64,000 bases of DNA from Rhizobiales bacterium 63-22 (GCA_001898995.1 MKVZ01000004.1:941801-1005800), one strand, 5' to 3'; positions 17,297-28,594 are shown, numbered from the stretch's first letter. Translations and numbers: made by a program. Notes: generated by a model not told the origin, from the sequence alone.

Positions 17297-18562
17297 TCAG
17301 AGCCAGTCCGGCACGGAATCGAGCGCGAGCAGTTCCTCATAGGTGCGGCGGGGGCGGACGACGTGGAAACGGTCGCCGTCCACCAGCACTTCGGGCACCA
17401 GAAGGCGAGTGTTATAGGTGCAGGACTGGACCGCGCCGTAAGCGCCGGCCGTGCTGATCGCCATCAGATCGCCGGAAGCAGGCCGCGCCGTCTCGCGGTC
17501 GAGGCCGAGATAATCGCCCGTCTCGCAGACCGGGCCGACGAAATCGGCATGGATGCGCGGCGCGTCGTCCTTCGGCAGCACTACGGGCCTGATGTCGTGA
17601 AAAGCGTCGTAGAGCGTCGGGCGGATCAGGTCGTTCATCGCCGCGTCGAGGATGACGAAATTCTTCGCGTCGCCGTCCTTGACGTAGATCACCTCGCTGA
17701 CCAGCAGGCCGGCATTGCCGACGATCATCCGGCCGGGCTCGAAGATGGTCTTCAGGCCCAGCGGCGCGATATGTTTGCGGACGATCTGCGCATAGGCCGC
17801 GGGCAGGGGCGGCGGGTCGTTGTCGGCGCGATAGGGAATGCCGAGGCCGCCGCCCAGGTCGACGTGGCGGATATGGTGGCCGTCGGCCTGCAGCTCCTTA
17901 ACCAGCCCCGCCATCAGCGCGAAGGCGTTGTCGAAGGGTTCGAGATCGACGATCTGGCTGCCGATATGCATGTCGATGCCGGTGACGTCGAGGCCGGGCA
18001 GGCTTGCGGCGAGGCGATAGGCGGCGCGCGCCTTGACGCGCGGAATGCCGAACTTGTTCTCCGACTTGCCGGTGGAAATCTTGGCGTGAGTCCGGGCGTC
18101 CACATCCGGGTTGATGCGCAGCGACACGGGCGCGATCCTGCCGGCGGCGACGGCGCGCGCCGAGAGCAGTTCCAGTTCCGGCTCCGATTCGGCGTTGAAG
18201 CAGCGGATGCCCGCCTGAAGCGCGAAGTCGATCTCGCGCGCCGTCTTGCCGACGCCGGAAAAGACGATCTTTTCCGGCGGGATGCCCGCTGCGAGCGCGC
18301 GGCGTATCTCGCCTTCCGATACCGTGTCCGCGCCCGCGCCGAGTTTGGCCAGCACCGTCAGCACGGCCTGATTGGAATTGGCCTTGAGCGCATAGGCGAC
18401 CAGCGTTTCCATGTCCGCGAAAGCCTCGGTGAAGACGCGGAAGTGGCGCTCGATGGTGGCGCGCGAATAGACATAGAACGGCGTGCCGACCGCACTCGCG
18501 ATGTCGGGCAGGCTCACCTTCTCGGCGTGCAACACGCCATCGCGGTATTCAAAATGATTCAC
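17297..18562 (-). CDS. lysA: Diaminopimelate decarboxylase
   Basis: 421 residues. Last step of lysine synthesis, meso-diaminopimelate to L-lysine, PLP-dependent. PLP lysine K60 in YALKANSN; substrate-binding HIGSQI, the glycine loop LGGGLGIPY and EPGRMIVGNAG; catalytic cysteine region GPVCETGDYL. It starts 27 bp downstream of the lptM stop, so the two are probably one transcript. The lptM-lysA pairing is widespread. Confidence 0.96.
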   Translation of the reverse strand: MNHFEYRDGVLHAEKVSLPDIASAVGTPFYVYSRATIERHFRVFTEAFADMETLVAYALKANSNQAVLTVLAKLGAGADTVSEGEIRRALAAGIPPEKIVFSGVGKTAREIDFALQAGIRCFNAESEPELELLSARAVAAGRIAPVSLRINPDVDARTHAKISTGKSENKFGIPRVKARAAYRLAASLPGLDVTGIDMHIGSQIVDLEPFDNAFALMAGLVKELQADGHHIRHVDLGGGLGIPYRADNDPPPLPAAYAQIVRKHIAPLGLKTIFEPGRMIVGNAGLLVSEVIYVKDGDAKNFVILDAAMNDLIRPTLYDAFHDIRPVVLPKDDAPRIHADFVGPVCETGDYLGLDRETARPASGDLMAISTAGAYGAVQSCTYNTRLLVPEVLVDGDRFHVVRPRRTYEELLALDSVPDWL

Positions 18563-18589
18563 GGGAAACGATCCCTGCCGGATAGGGCT

Positions 18590-18772
18590 TTACAGCAGCT
18601 TGTCGAGGACGAAGGGCTTGTCCACCTTGGGTTTCGGGTGGGTGCGGCCCTGATCGTCGGTGACGGTGGCCGAGGGCGGCAGTTCCAGCGGCCCTTTTCG
18701 CCCGCAGGCGGAAAGCGCGCCGCCAAGCGCGGCGATCAGAAGCACGGTGGAGAGGACGGAGCGGCCTGTCAT
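18590..18772 (-). CDS. lptM: LPS translocon maturation chaperone LptM, small lipoprotein
   Basis: 60 residues with a signal peptide, lipobox LSAC and lipidated C23, followed by the family hallmark CGRKGPLELPP. LptM (formerly YifL) assists disulfide maturation of the LptD-LptE translocon at the outer membrane. It is placed between argH and lysA, the usual arrangement in Proteobacteria. Confidence 0.9.
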   Translation of the reverse strand: MTGRSVLSTVLLIAALGGALSACGRKGPLELPPSATVTDDQGRTHPKPKVDKPFVLDKLL

Positions 18773-18844
18773 CAGCTTTGGTTCCCGGAATGAGTGATGG
18801 GTTAGCTCTAACGCAAAATATCGGAAAGGGGAATGACTCCCCGT

Positions 18845-20975
<2,131 letters not shown>

Positions 20976-21461
20976 TCATCCGGGCTCGAAGCCCGCGCGC
21001 TTGAGGCGGTTTATCGCCAGATCGAGTGCGGAGAGAAAGGCCGAGCGGTCCTTGGGCGAAAAGGGCGCGGGGCCGCCGGTCGTCTCGCCGGCGGAGCGCA
21101 GCGCATCCATCAGGTTGCGCGTGGCGAGCGTGTTGCCGATGGTGCTAGCCGTGTGGATGCGCCCGTTGGGCGCGATCACGGACGCGCCCTTTTCGAGCGC
21201 GCGGCTCGCCAGCGGAATATCGGCGGTAACGACGATGACGCCGGGGCATGCATTGTCCGCGATCCAGTCGTCGGCGGCGTCGAGATTGCCGGAAACCAGC
21301 ACGCGCTCCACCCTTTCCTCGTCGCGCGGGATGGCCATGAAGCTGTTCGCCACCAGAAGGACGGGCAGGCCGTGCCGCCCGGCGACGCGGTAGATTTCAG
21401 CCTTGACCGGGCAGGCGTCGGCATCGACGAATATGCGGATCGTTTCGTTTCGGGCGTTCAT
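20976..21461 (-). CDS. YaiI/YqxD family protein (UPF0178), NYN-like fold
   Basis: 161 residues from ATG at 21461 ([20 protein letters not shown]). The acidic cluster [23 protein letters not shown] and [10 protein letters not shown] are characteristic of UPF0178, a PIN/NYN-like nuclease fold whose activity has not been demonstrated in most members. Its stop abuts the tlpA stop on the other strand. Confidence 0.9.
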   Translation of the reverse strand: MNARNETIRIFVDADACPVKAEIYRVAGRHGLPVLLVANSFMAIPRDEERVERVLVSGNLDAADDWIADNACPGVIVVTADIPLASRALEKGASVIAPNGRIHTASTIGNTLATRNLMDALRSAGETTGGPAPFSPKDRSAFLSALDLAINRLKRAGFEPG

Positions 21462-21473
21462 GGTCTTTCCATA

Positions 21474-21520
21474 GAGCATATTCCGACCGGAGTGAAACGA
21501 GGATCGGCAAGATCATGCTC
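21474..21520. repeat. Palindromic intergenic repeat with GAGCAT/ATGCTC ends
   Basis: Begins GAGCATATTCCGACC and ends GATCATGCTC, forming a stem with imperfect interior pairing. It resembles the RIME-type palindromes common in Rhizobiales genomes. It lies between the YaiI-like gene and the EamA transporter gene. Only one clear copy is in this window. Confidence 0.45.
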
Positions 21521-21637
21521 CAAATAAAACAAACACGCCGGCGTCTTTTGGCAAATTGAACGCTGCAATCAGATTTATGCTATGGAAGCGCATCGCCAAC
21601 GCGACTATAGGCGACCGGGCAACAGAAAGAGTTCCCG

Positions 21638-22531
21638 ATGGCCGCCCGTTTTTTCCCCGTCATGTTCGTTCTGCTCTGGGCCACCGGATTTATCGGTGCC
21701 GGGCTTGCCATGCCCTATGCGGAACCGTTCACCTTCATGGCGATGCGTTTTTCCATCGCCGCCGTCATCATGACGGTCTGGGCGCTGGCGAGCCGCGCGG
21801 TCTGGCCGAGGGGACGGGCGCTGGTCCATGCGGCAGTGGCGGGATGCCTCATCCACGGCATCTATCTTTCCGCCGTGTTCTGGGCGGTGCATCACGGCCT
21901 GCCGGCGGGCATGTCCGGTCTCGTTTCCGGCCTTCAGCCGATGATGACGATGCTGATCGCGGCGGTGCTGCTCGGCGAGCGGGCGAGCGGACGGCAATGG
22001 GTGGGGCTTCTGATCGGCTTTCTCGGCGTGGCCATGGTTGTCTGGCCGAAATTCTCCACCGGCGGCGGTGTCGATCCCGAAAGCCTCGCCGCCGCCCTTG
22101 TCGGAGTGCTTGCGATCAGCGCCGGTACGGTGTGGCAGAAGCGGTTCGGCATGGCGGGCGACCTTCGGACGGGCACGGCGGTGCAGTATATGGCTGCATC
22201 GGCGCTCACCCTGCTTTGTGCGCTCGCCTTCGAGACGCGGGTGGTGATCTGGTCGCCGAAGCTCGTCTTCGCGCTGGTCTGGCTGGTGCTTGCGCTTTCC
22301 ATCGGGGCGATCCTCGCCTTGCTGGCGATGATCCGCGAGGGGGCGATGTCGAAGGTGGCGTCGCTGTTCTATCTGGTGCCGGGAACCGCCGCGATCATGG
22401 CCTGGCTGATCTTCGGCGAGACGCTGAACGCGATCCAGATCGCGGGCATGGTCGTGACGACGCTGGGCGTGGCGCTTACGACTTCGCGTCGGCGATATCG
22501 GGCTGCTGGTCGCGCCGGCGGAAGCTCATGA
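21638..22531 (+). CDS. DMT superfamily transporter (EamA domain)
   Basis: 297 residues with ten predicted TM segments in two EamA repeats; the first repeat ends near AVLLGERASGRQWVGLLIGFLGVAMVV and the second near LIFGETLNAIQIAGMVVTTLG. Such proteins export amino acids or other metabolites; the substrate cannot be read from the sequence. Its last 56 bp overlap the 3' end of the YihY/BrkB gene on the other strand. Confidence 0.9.
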   Translation: MAARFFPVMFVLLWATGFIGAGLAMPYAEPFTFMAMRFSIAAVIMTVWALASRAVWPRGRALVHAAVAGCLIHGIYLSAVFWAVHHGLPAGMSGLVSGLQPMMTMLIAAVLLGERASGRQWVGLLIGFLGVAMVVWPKFSTGGGVDPESLAAALVGVLAISAGTVWQKRFGMAGDLRTGTAVQYMAASALTLLCALAFETRVVIWSPKLVFALVWLVLALSIGAILALLAMIREGAMSKVASLFYLVPGTAAIMAWLIFGETLNAIQIAGMVVTTLGVALTTSRRRYRAAGRAGGSS

Positions 22532-23345
22532 TGGCGGCGTTGATCTCCGCGCCGATGATGAAGATCGCCGACAGCATGTAGAGAAAGACGATCGCCACCA
22601 TGATCGAGGCGAGGCCCGCATAGGTGGAGACGTAATTGGCGAATGTTTCCAGATATTTGGCGAAAGCGGTCGCGGCCGCCAGCCAGGCGACCAGCGTGAT
22701 GATGATGCCGGGCAGGATATCCACGAGCGCGCGCCGCCCGGCCGGCAGCCACGTATGCACCATGAAGAGCGCCAGCACCAGCACCGCCACCGCGACCGTA
22801 TAGCGCCAGAAGGCGATGGTGCCGGTGAAGAGTGCTATATCGGGGAACCATTGTTCCGCGATCCTGACGGCGAGCGGGGCCAGGACCAGCAGGAAGCTTA
22901 TCGCCATCAGGCTCAGCGTCCCGACGAGCACGAAGCCGAGACTTTGCAGGCGGCAGAAGAGGATGGTTCGCCTGTCGGTGACACGATAGGCGCGATTGAG
23001 CGCTACTCGCAGCGCTTCCACGCCGTTGGAGGCGAAATAGGCGGCGGTGATCACGCTGACGGTCAACAGGCCCCGGCGCTGCACGGTGAGCACATTGTGC
23101 ACCTCGCCGGCGATCGGGGCCGCGATCTTCGACGGCCATGTATCGAAGATCACATGCACCGCCGTATCGGCGAATTGCTTCGTGCCGAGAAAGCCCGCCA
23201 GCGTGGTCGCGAAGATCAGGAACGGAAACAGCGCCATCAGGCCCGACAGTGCGATATGGCTGGCGAAGGCCCAACCGTCGTCCGTACTGAAATGACGGAT
23301 GACGTCGGCGGTGATCCGCCGCAGGAAGCGCCTGATTTTTCGCAT
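22476..23345 (-). CDS. YihY/BrkB family inner-membrane protein
   Basis: 289 residues. Six TM segments of the YihY (formerly RNase BN) family with the signature region SNGVEALRVALNRAYRV and LVLALFMVHTWLPAGRR. The family was once misnamed RNase BN; its present role (possibly lipid transport, or envelope integrity) is unsettled. Convergent overlap with the EamA gene. Confidence 0.9.
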   Translation of the reverse strand: MRKIRRFLRRITADVIRHFSTDDGWAFASHIALSGLMALFPFLIFATTLAGFLGTKQFADTAVHVIFDTWPSKIAAPIAGEVHNVLTVQRRGLLTVSVITAAYFASNGVEALRVALNRAYRVTDRRTILFCRLQSLGFVLVGTLSLMAISFLLVLAPLAVRIAEQWFPDIALFTGTIAFWRYTVAVAVLVLALFMVHTWLPAGRRALVDILPGIIITLVAWLAAATAFAKYLETFANYVSTYAGLASIMVAIVFLYMLSAIFIIGAEINAAIMSFRRRDQQPDIADAKS

Positions 23346-23466
23346 CGGCGGATATGTTCCTTTTTCCGGTCGGTCTGTATGGTGCAGGCTGATATCCGGT
23401 ATCGGGGATCAGGCCGCGGATTGCAAGACCGGCGGCGAATCGCGCACTGTCACAGGCAGGCTTACC

Positions 23467-23492
23467 TAGAGCGGTTCCTGTTTAAACGGAAT
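23467..23492. repeat. GAGCGGTTCC repeat, half copy, at the SDR gene start
   Basis: The first 26 bases match the left arm and loop of the repeat at 13733-13758 exactly; the right arm is absent. It ends 13 bp upstream of the SDR gene's ATG, so it is part of that gene's 5' leader. Confidence 0.65.
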
Positions 23493-23504
23493 AAGGCGGA
23501 CGGG

Positions 23505-24359
23505 ATGGCATCGGCAGGAATATCGGCGGACGGCAAGCGGAGCATCATCGTCACCGGCTGTTCGTCCGGTATCGGCGCTTATTGCGCAAGGGCCCTGCAT
23601 GAGGGCGGATGGAGGGTCTTCGCCACCGCGCGAAAGGATGCCGACATAGCCGCGCTGAAGGCCGCCGGCATCGAAGCATCCTATATGGATTATGCGGAAC
23701 CGGATTCCATCGCCGCCTTCGCGGGCAGCGTGCTCGGCGAGACGGGCGGACGGCTGGACGCCCTGTTCAACAACGGCGCCTATGCGCAGCCGGGCGCGGT
23801 GGAGGACCTGCCGGTGGTGGCATTGCGGGCGCAGTTCGAGGCCAATTTCTTCGGCTGGCACGATCTCACGCGCCGCGTGATCCCGGTCATGCGCGCGCAG
23901 GGTCACGGGCGCATCGTGCATTGCTCGTCCATATTGGGGCTGCTGCCGATGAAGTGGCGCGGGGCCTATGTGGCCTCGAAGTTCGCGCTGGAGGGGCTGA
24001 TGCTCGCCCAGCGCATGGAACTGGAAGGATCGGGCATCCATGTTTCGCTGATCGAGCCGGGGCCGATCCAGTCGCATTTCGACTATAATGCCGCGCTTCA
24101 TGCGGAGGCGAATATCGACCTCGAAGGCTCCGTGCATCGCGACGCCTATCGCGCGCGGCTTGCGCTGCTGAAAAGCGGCGGCACGCAGTCGAAGCACAAG
24201 CTTGGGCCGGAGGCGGTGCATGCCGTGCTGCTGCATGCGCTGGAGGCGGCGCGCCCGCATCCGCATTATGCGGTTACGCGGCCGGCGAAATTGGGTATTC
24301 TGGCACGGCGCCTGCTGCCCGCGCGCCGGCTCTACCGGATGCTGTCCGACCAGTCGTGA
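23505..24359 (+). CDS. SDR family oxidoreductase
   Basis: 284 residues from ATG at 23505. Rossmann motif VTGCSSGIGAYCA, NNGAYAQPG (the NNAG-like motif), catalytic serine in HCSSILG and YVASK. Classical SDR of the type with preference for steroid- or fatty-acyl-like substrates cannot be resolved further. The frame continues open for 250 codons upstream, but that part overlaps the YihY gene antisense. The leader contains a half copy of the repeat found at 13732. Confidence 0.88.
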   Translation: MASAGISADGKRSIIVTGCSSGIGAYCARALHEGGWRVFATARKDADIAALKAAGIEASYMDYAEPDSIAAFAGSVLGETGGRLDALFNNGAYAQPGAVEDLPVVALRAQFEANFFGWHDLTRRVIPVMRAQGHGRIVHCSSILGLLPMKWRGAYVASKFALEGLMLAQRMELEGSGIHVSLIEPGPIQSHFDYNAALHAEANIDLEGSVHRDAYRARLALLKSGGTQSKHKLGPEAVHAVLLHALEAARPHPHYAVTRPAKLGILARRLLPARRLYRMLSDQS

Positions 24360-24395
24360 CGGACAAAAGGATAACCAACGGGAGGAAACGGGAAT

Positions 24396-24593
24396 ATGGA
24401 CGTTCTGTTCAAGGGCGCGGCGATGGTCGTCATGCTGGCGGTGGTCGTGGTGCTGTTGATCGGCCTGCGCAACATGATGCGCGGCGGCGACGGCAATTTC
24501 TCCAACAAGATGATGCAGTTGCGCGTTCTGCTGCAATTCATCGCGGTGGTTCTCATTGTCTGCGCGCTCTATTTCGCGCGTCATGCGGGCTGA
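24396..24593 (+). CDS. Twin-transmembrane protein, HIG1 domain type
   Basis: 65 residues, almost entirely two TM helices (about 5-23 and 44-61) joined by a short basic loop (NMMRGGDGNFSNKMMQLR). This is the HIG_1_N (hypoxia-induced gene 1) arrangement; bacterial and mitochondrial members associate with respiratory supercomplexes. A strong ribosome site (GGGAGG) precedes the ATG by about 9 bp. It sits 4 bp before the adenosyltransferase start, so they are coexpressed. Confidence 0.85.
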   Translation: MDVLFKGAAMVVMLAVVVVLLIGLRNMMRGGDGNFSNKMMQLRVLLQFIAVVLIVCALYFARHAG

Positions 24594-24597
24594 CGGC

Positions 24598-25194
24598 ATG
24601 GTGAAGCTCAACAGAATCTATACCCGCACCGGCGACGACGGCACGACAGGCCTCGCCAGCGGTCCGCGCCGGCTCAAAAGCGATCTGCGCGTGGAAGCCT
24701 ATGGCACGGTGGACGAGGCCAATGCCTGCGTCGGCCTCGTGCGCATTCATACCGGCGGCGCGGACAATTCTTCTTTATACGCCGAAATCGACGCCATGCT
24801 GGCGCGCATCCAGAACGATCTTTTCGATCTGGGCGCCGATCTTTCGACGCCGGATGATGGAAAGCCGCCGGTCCATGAGCCGCTGCGCATCGTCGCCGCG
24901 CAGGTTTCACGGGTGGAGGCGGATATCGACCGGCTCAATGCCGCCTTGCAGCCGCTGCGCTCTTTCGTGCTGCCCGGCGGTTCGCCGGCTTCCGCCGCGC
25001 TGCATCTGGCGCGCACCGTCTCGCGGCGGGCGGAACGGCTGATGGTGGCGCTGGCGCAGACGGAAGGCGAAACGGTTTCGCCGCCGGCCCTGCAATATAT
25101 CAACCGGCTGTCGGATTTTCTTTTCGTCGCCGCGCGCGCCGTCAACGGCAATGGCGCAGGCGACGTGCTGTGGGTTCCGGGCCAGAATCGTTGA
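24598..25194 (+). CDS. ATP:cob(I)alamin adenosyltransferase, PduO type
   Basis: 198 residues. Makes adenosylcobalamin from cob(I)alamin and ATP. Signature TRTGDDGTTGLASG at the N-terminus, FDLGADLSTP, and the ATP/cobalamin-binding RTVSRRAERLM. ATG at 24598 follows the HIG1-like gene by 4 bp. Adenosylcobalamin-dependent methylmalonyl-CoA mutase is the usual client in this group, but it is not in this window. Confidence 0.92.
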   Translation: MVKLNRIYTRTGDDGTTGLASGPRRLKSDLRVEAYGTVDEANACVGLVRIHTGGADNSSLYAEIDAMLARIQNDLFDLGADLSTPDDGKPPVHEPLRIVAAQVSRVEADIDRLNAALQPLRSFVLPGGSPASAALHLARTVSRRAERLMVALAQTEGETVSPPALQYINRLSDFLFVAARAVNGNGAGDVLWVPGQNR

Positions 25195-25445
25195 ACTTAT
25201 CGCTGATCTTTCCGCTTCTTCATTTCGGGAATGAAATCCTGACAGAATAAACTGATATTAATCGATATAAGCGGGCTATCCCTGATTGACGCGCCCGTTA
25301 CCCCTCTTTAGGTTTCGAGCCGGTTTCTGACGGAGAAGCGATCGACGACGCTTCTCCCGGTGCGTTTTCATGTCGGATTTTGACATGCGGGCGGCAATGT
25401 GCGGCGGCATAGTCGTGCCATAAATTATTGAAGAGGTGATCGCGG

Positions 25446-26192
25446 ATGAAAGTCCTTGTGGCAGTTAAGCGTGTTGTCGATTACAACGTAAAAATCCGTG
25501 TGAAGTCGGATGGTACGGGTGTCGAGCTTGCGAATGTGAAGATGTCGATGAACCCGTTCGACGAGATCGCGGTGGAAGAAGCGATCCGCCTGAAGGAAGC
25601 GGGCAAGGTGACGGAGATCGTGGCGGTTTCGGTCGGGCCCGCGCAGGCGCAGGAGACGCTGCGTACGGCGCTGGCCATGGGTGCGGACCGCGCCATTCTT
25701 GTGAAGACCGACGAAGCGGTGGAGCCGCTCGGTGTGGCCAAGGTGCTGAAGGGCGTGGTCGAGGCGGAGAAGCCCGATCTGGTGTTTTTGGGCAAGCAGG
25801 CGATCGACGACGATTCCAACCAGACCGGCCAGATGCTGTCGGCGCTGCTGGGCTGGAGCCAGGCGACGTTTGCCTCCAAGCTGGAACCGGGCGACGGTTC
25901 TGCCAAGGTGACGCGCGAAGTGGACGGCGGCTTGCAGACCATCGAGGTGAAGCTTCCGGCCATCGTGACGGTGGACCTGCGGCTGAACCAGCCGCGCTAT
26001 GCCTCGCTGCCCAACATCATGAAGGCGAAGAAGAAGCCGCTGGAGGAAAAGTCTCCGGCGGATGTGGGCGCGGACATCGCGCCGCGGCTCAAGGTTTTGA
26101 AGACCGAGGAGCCGGGCGGCCGCAAGGCCGGCGTGAAGGTCGGCTCGGTGGCGGAGCTTGTCGGAAAGCTCAAGGCCGACGGCATTCTGTAA
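25446..26192 (+). CDS. etfB: Electron transfer flavoprotein beta subunit
   Basis: 248 residues. With EtfA it carries electrons from acyl-CoA and other dehydrogenases to ETF-ubiquinone oxidoreductase. The N-terminus [19 protein letters not shown] and the AMP-binding [17 protein letters not shown] are typical; the C-terminal recognition loop ([14 protein letters not shown]) is intact, which lies within the known dehydrogenase anchor region. A 251-bp AT-richer leader precedes it. Confidence 0.96.
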   Translation: MKVLVAVKRVVDYNVKIRVKSDGTGVELANVKMSMNPFDEIAVEEAIRLKEAGKVTEIVAVSVGPAQAQETLRTALAMGADRAILVKTDEAVEPLGVAKVLKGVVEAEKPDLVFLGKQAIDDDSNQTGQMLSALLGWSQATFASKLEPGDGSAKVTREVDGGLQTIEVKLPAIVTVDLRLNQPRYASLPNIMKAKKKPLEEKSPADVGADIAPRLKVLKTEEPGGRKAGVKVGSVAELVGKLKADGIL

Positions 26193-26216
26193 GACGGATC
26201 GGAAGGAACGACAAAA

Positions 26217-27146
26217 ATGGCTATTCTTCTTTTTGCCGAACATGACAATGCGAGCCTTTCGGACCAGACGGCGAAGGCGCTGACGGCGGCGAGCCAGATC
26301 GGCGGCGATGTCGATGTGCTGGTGGCGGGCAAGGGCGCGAAGGCTGCGGCCGAGGCGGCTGCGAAGCTCAAGGGCGTGCGCAAGGTACTGCTGGCGGAAA
26401 GCGACGCGCTGGAGAACCGTTTGGCGGAGCCGACGGCGGCACTGATCGTTTCGCTCGCCGGCAACTACGACACCATCATCGCGCCGGCGACGACATCGGC
26501 CAAGAACATCCTGCCGCGGGTGGCGGCGCTTCTGGACGTGATGCAGGTTTCGGAGATCGTGGAAGTGGTTTCGCCGGACACGTTCAAGCGTCCGATCTAT
26601 GCGGGCAACGCGATCCAGACCGTGCAGTCCACGGATGCGAAGAAGGTGATCACCGTGCGCACGGCGTCGTTTCAGGCGACGGGCGAGGGCGGTTCGGCTT
26701 CGGTCGAGGCCGTCAATGCCCCTGCCGATCCGGCGCTGTCGAGCTTCGTGGGCAATGCGCTTTCGGAAACGGACCGTCCGGAACTGACCTCGGCGAAGAT
26801 CATCATCTCGGGCGGCCGGGCGCTGGGCTCGGCGGAGAAGTTCCGGGAAGTGATCCTGCCGGTGGCGGACAAGCTGGGTGCAGCGGTCGGCGCAAGCCGT
26901 GCCGCCGTCGACGCGGGCTATGCGCCGAACGACTGGCAGGTGGGGCAGACGGGCAAGGTGGTTGCGCCGGAGCTTTACATCGCCTGTGGCATATCGGGTG
27001 CGATCCAGCATCTGGCGGGCATGAAGGACTCCAAAGTGATCGTCGCCATCAACAAGGACGAGGAAGCGCCGATCTTCCAGGTCGCAGACTATGGCCTCGT
27101 CGGCGACCTCTTTACCGTCCTGCCGGAACTCGAAAAGGCACTGTAA
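26217..27146 (+). CDS. etfA: Electron transfer flavoprotein alpha subunit
   Basis: 309 residues. FAD-binding C-terminal domain with [36 protein letters not shown], and [26 protein letters not shown]. Starts 24 bp after etfB, and a strong intrinsic terminator follows, so etfB-etfA end their own transcript. Confidence 0.96.
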   Translation: MAILLFAEHDNASLSDQTAKALTAASQIGGDVDVLVAGKGAKAAAEAAAKLKGVRKVLLAESDALENRLAEPTAALIVSLAGNYDTIIAPATTSAKNILPRVAALLDVMQVSEIVEVVSPDTFKRPIYAGNAIQTVQSTDAKKVITVRTASFQATGEGGSASVEAVNAPADPALSSFVGNALSETDRPELTSAKIIISGGRALGSAEKFREVILPVADKLGAAVGASRAAVDAGYAPNDWQVGQTGKVVAPELYIACGISGAIQHLAGMKDSKVIVAINKDEEAPIFQVADYGLVGDLFTVLPELEKAL

Positions 27147-27155
27147 GGATAAACG

Positions 27156-27187
27156 AGGCGGCGGACAGGTTCCGCCGCCTTGTTTTT
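27156..27187 (+). terminator. Intrinsic terminator after etfA
   Basis: GGCGGCGGA pairs with TCCGCCGCC around a short loop, followed by TTGTTTTTG. It lies about 10 bp after the etfA stop. Confidence 0.85.
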
Positions 27188-27274
27188 GTGCCGGTCCTTT
27201 TGCACCGCGGGCGAACGTTATATGTATAAGGACCGTTCCCCGGACCGGGGCGGATGGATGAAGGAGCAAATACG

Positions 27275-28150
27275 GTGGCGATCAGGACGGTAGGCGTTGT
27301 GGGTGCGGGGCAGATGGGCAGCGGCATCGCGCATGTCTGCGCTCTGGCTGGCTTTGACGTGCTCTTGCACGATGCAGCGGCGGACCGGCTGGAAAAGGGC
27401 ATTGCCACCGTCAACGGCAACATGGCGCGGCAGGTGGCTTCCGGCAAATTGCAGGAGGAGCAGCGCGCCGCAGCCATGAAGCTGATTCGTGCGGCCAACA
27501 GCATGGAAGACCTTGCCGGCGTCGATCTCGCCGTCGAAGCGGCCACGGAAGACGAGACGGTCAAGCGCAAGATTTTCGCGCAGATCTGCCCGATCCTCAA
27601 TCCGCAGGCGATCCTCGCCACCAACACCTCGTCCATTTCCATCACCCGGCTGGCCTCGACCACGGACCGCCCGGAACGCTTCATCGGCATTCATTTCATG
27701 AATCCCGTTCCGGTGATGAAGCTGGTCGAACTGGTGCGCGGCATAGCGACCGACGAGGAGACGTTCCGCAAGGCGAACGATTTCGTCGCCGCGCTGGGCA
27801 AGACGGTGACGGTGGCGGAGGACTTCCCGGCCTTCATCGTCAACCGTATCCTGCTGCCGATGATAAACGAGGCGATCTATACGCTTTACGAGGGCGTGGG
27901 CAGCGTCGAGGCCATCGACACGGCGATGAAGCTTGGCGCCAATCATCCGATGGGGCCGTTGCAGCTTGCCGATTTCATCGGCCTCGATACCTGCCTTTCC
28001 ATCATGCAGGTGCTGCACGACGGACTGGCCGATTCCAAGTACCGGCCTTGCCCGCTTCTGGTGAAATATGTCGAGGCCGGCTGGCTCGGACGCAAGGCTG
28101 GACGCGGCTTCTACGATTATCGTGGGGAGCATCCGGTGCCCACCCGGTAA
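27275..28150 (+). CDS. 3-hydroxybutyryl-CoA dehydrogenase
   Basis: 291 residues. Reversible NAD-dependent oxidation of 3-hydroxyacyl-CoA. Rossmann motif VVGAGQMGSGIAHVCALAG; catalytic pair in IGIHFMNPVPVMKLVELV (His and the following Asn-Pro); signature DFPAFIVNRILLPMINEA. I chose GTG at 27275 because AAGGAG at 27261-27266 is correctly spaced for it; the ATG at 27254 would place that site inside the gene. It follows etfBA behind a terminator, consistent with related electron-transfer metabolism. Confidence 0.92.
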   Translation: MAIRTVGVVGAGQMGSGIAHVCALAGFDVLLHDAAADRLEKGIATVNGNMARQVASGKLQEEQRAAAMKLIRAANSMEDLAGVDLAVEAATEDETVKRKIFAQICPILNPQAILATNTSSISITRLASTTDRPERFIGIHFMNPVPVMKLVELVRGIATDEETFRKANDFVAALGKTVTVAEDFPAFIVNRILLPMINEAIYTLYEGVGSVEAIDTAMKLGANHPMGPLQLADFIGLDTCLSIMQVLHDGLADSKYRPCPLLVKYVEAGWLGRKAGRGFYDYRGEHPVPTR

Positions 28151-28351
28151 AAAAACTGCTTATCCCCTTGTGGAAAAACCGGTTATCCTTACCATTTACT
28201 TATCGTTAACCCTGTCGCTTCAGCACTTGTTCATCTTTTTTCGTTAAAAGTTTCATCAAGATGTCTGGAAGTGGACAAGCGGTTCACGATCTCCTGGAGG
28301 AGACAGACGGATATTCATGTCGGATAATATGTTCTGGTGAGGGTGAAGACG

Positions 28352-28480
28352 ATGAGTATTCTCATTCAACTGCGCGACAGCATGAATGTCATTCGCGAGT
28401 TCGTCGCACCGAGCTATCGGCCCGAGCGTCATTACATGCGTGGACCCGGCCCGGCTTGCGAGGCGCGTGCGCGGAACTGA
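28352..28480 (+). CDS. Small ORF, 42 residues, unknown function
   Basis: Begins MSILIQLRDSMNVIREFVAP and ends in a basic, cysteine-containing tail (MRGPGPACEARARN). GAGGGTGAAGACG just upstream contains a plausible ribosome site, and a very strong intrinsic terminator follows 30 bp after the stop. That gene-plus-terminator layout, in a 440-bp gap otherwise empty, suggests a real small transcript. It could instead be a small RNA. No homologue recognised. Confidence 0.45.
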   Translation: MSILIQLRDSMNVIREFVAPSYRPERHYMRGPGPACEARARN

Positions 28481-28509
28481 TTGATCATCGATGGGTGGAC
28501 AGACAAAAA

Positions 28510-28546
28510 GCCGGAGCGGTCACCCGCTCCGGCTTTTTCTTTTGGG
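28510..28546. terminator. Strong bidirectional intrinsic terminator
   Basis: GCCGGAGCGG pairs with CCGCTCCGGC around a 4-nt loop; TTTTTCTTTT follows on the plus strand and an A-run precedes it, so it can terminate from both sides (the small ORF on plus, cysK on minus). Confidence 0.85.
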
Positions 28547-28562
28547 ATGCAGCCTTACCTTG

Positions 28563-28594
28563 ACGCGCATCCCGAAAACCGCTTCGCGCTTTTA
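28563..28594 (-). repeat. CATTTCCAGC-related repeat, diverged copy at the end of cysK
   Basis: On the minus strand TAAAAGCGCGAAGCGG then TTTTCGGGATGCGCG; it shares the AAGCGGTTTT core and ATGCG end with the other copies. It overlaps the cysK stop codon. Confidence 0.4.

Noticed and set aside
15003..17342. 779-codon plus-strand frame opposite the TIGR02302 gene
   Set aside because: Leucine-rich antisense image of the glutamine-rich tail.
22755..23504. 250-codon N-terminal extension of the SDR frame
   Set aside because: Lies antisense to the YihY gene and shows no homology; the SDR domain starts at 23505.
28261..28563. 100-codon ORF overlapping the small ORF
   Set aside because: It runs through the terminator hairpin and has no ribosome site; the 42-codon frame is better placed.
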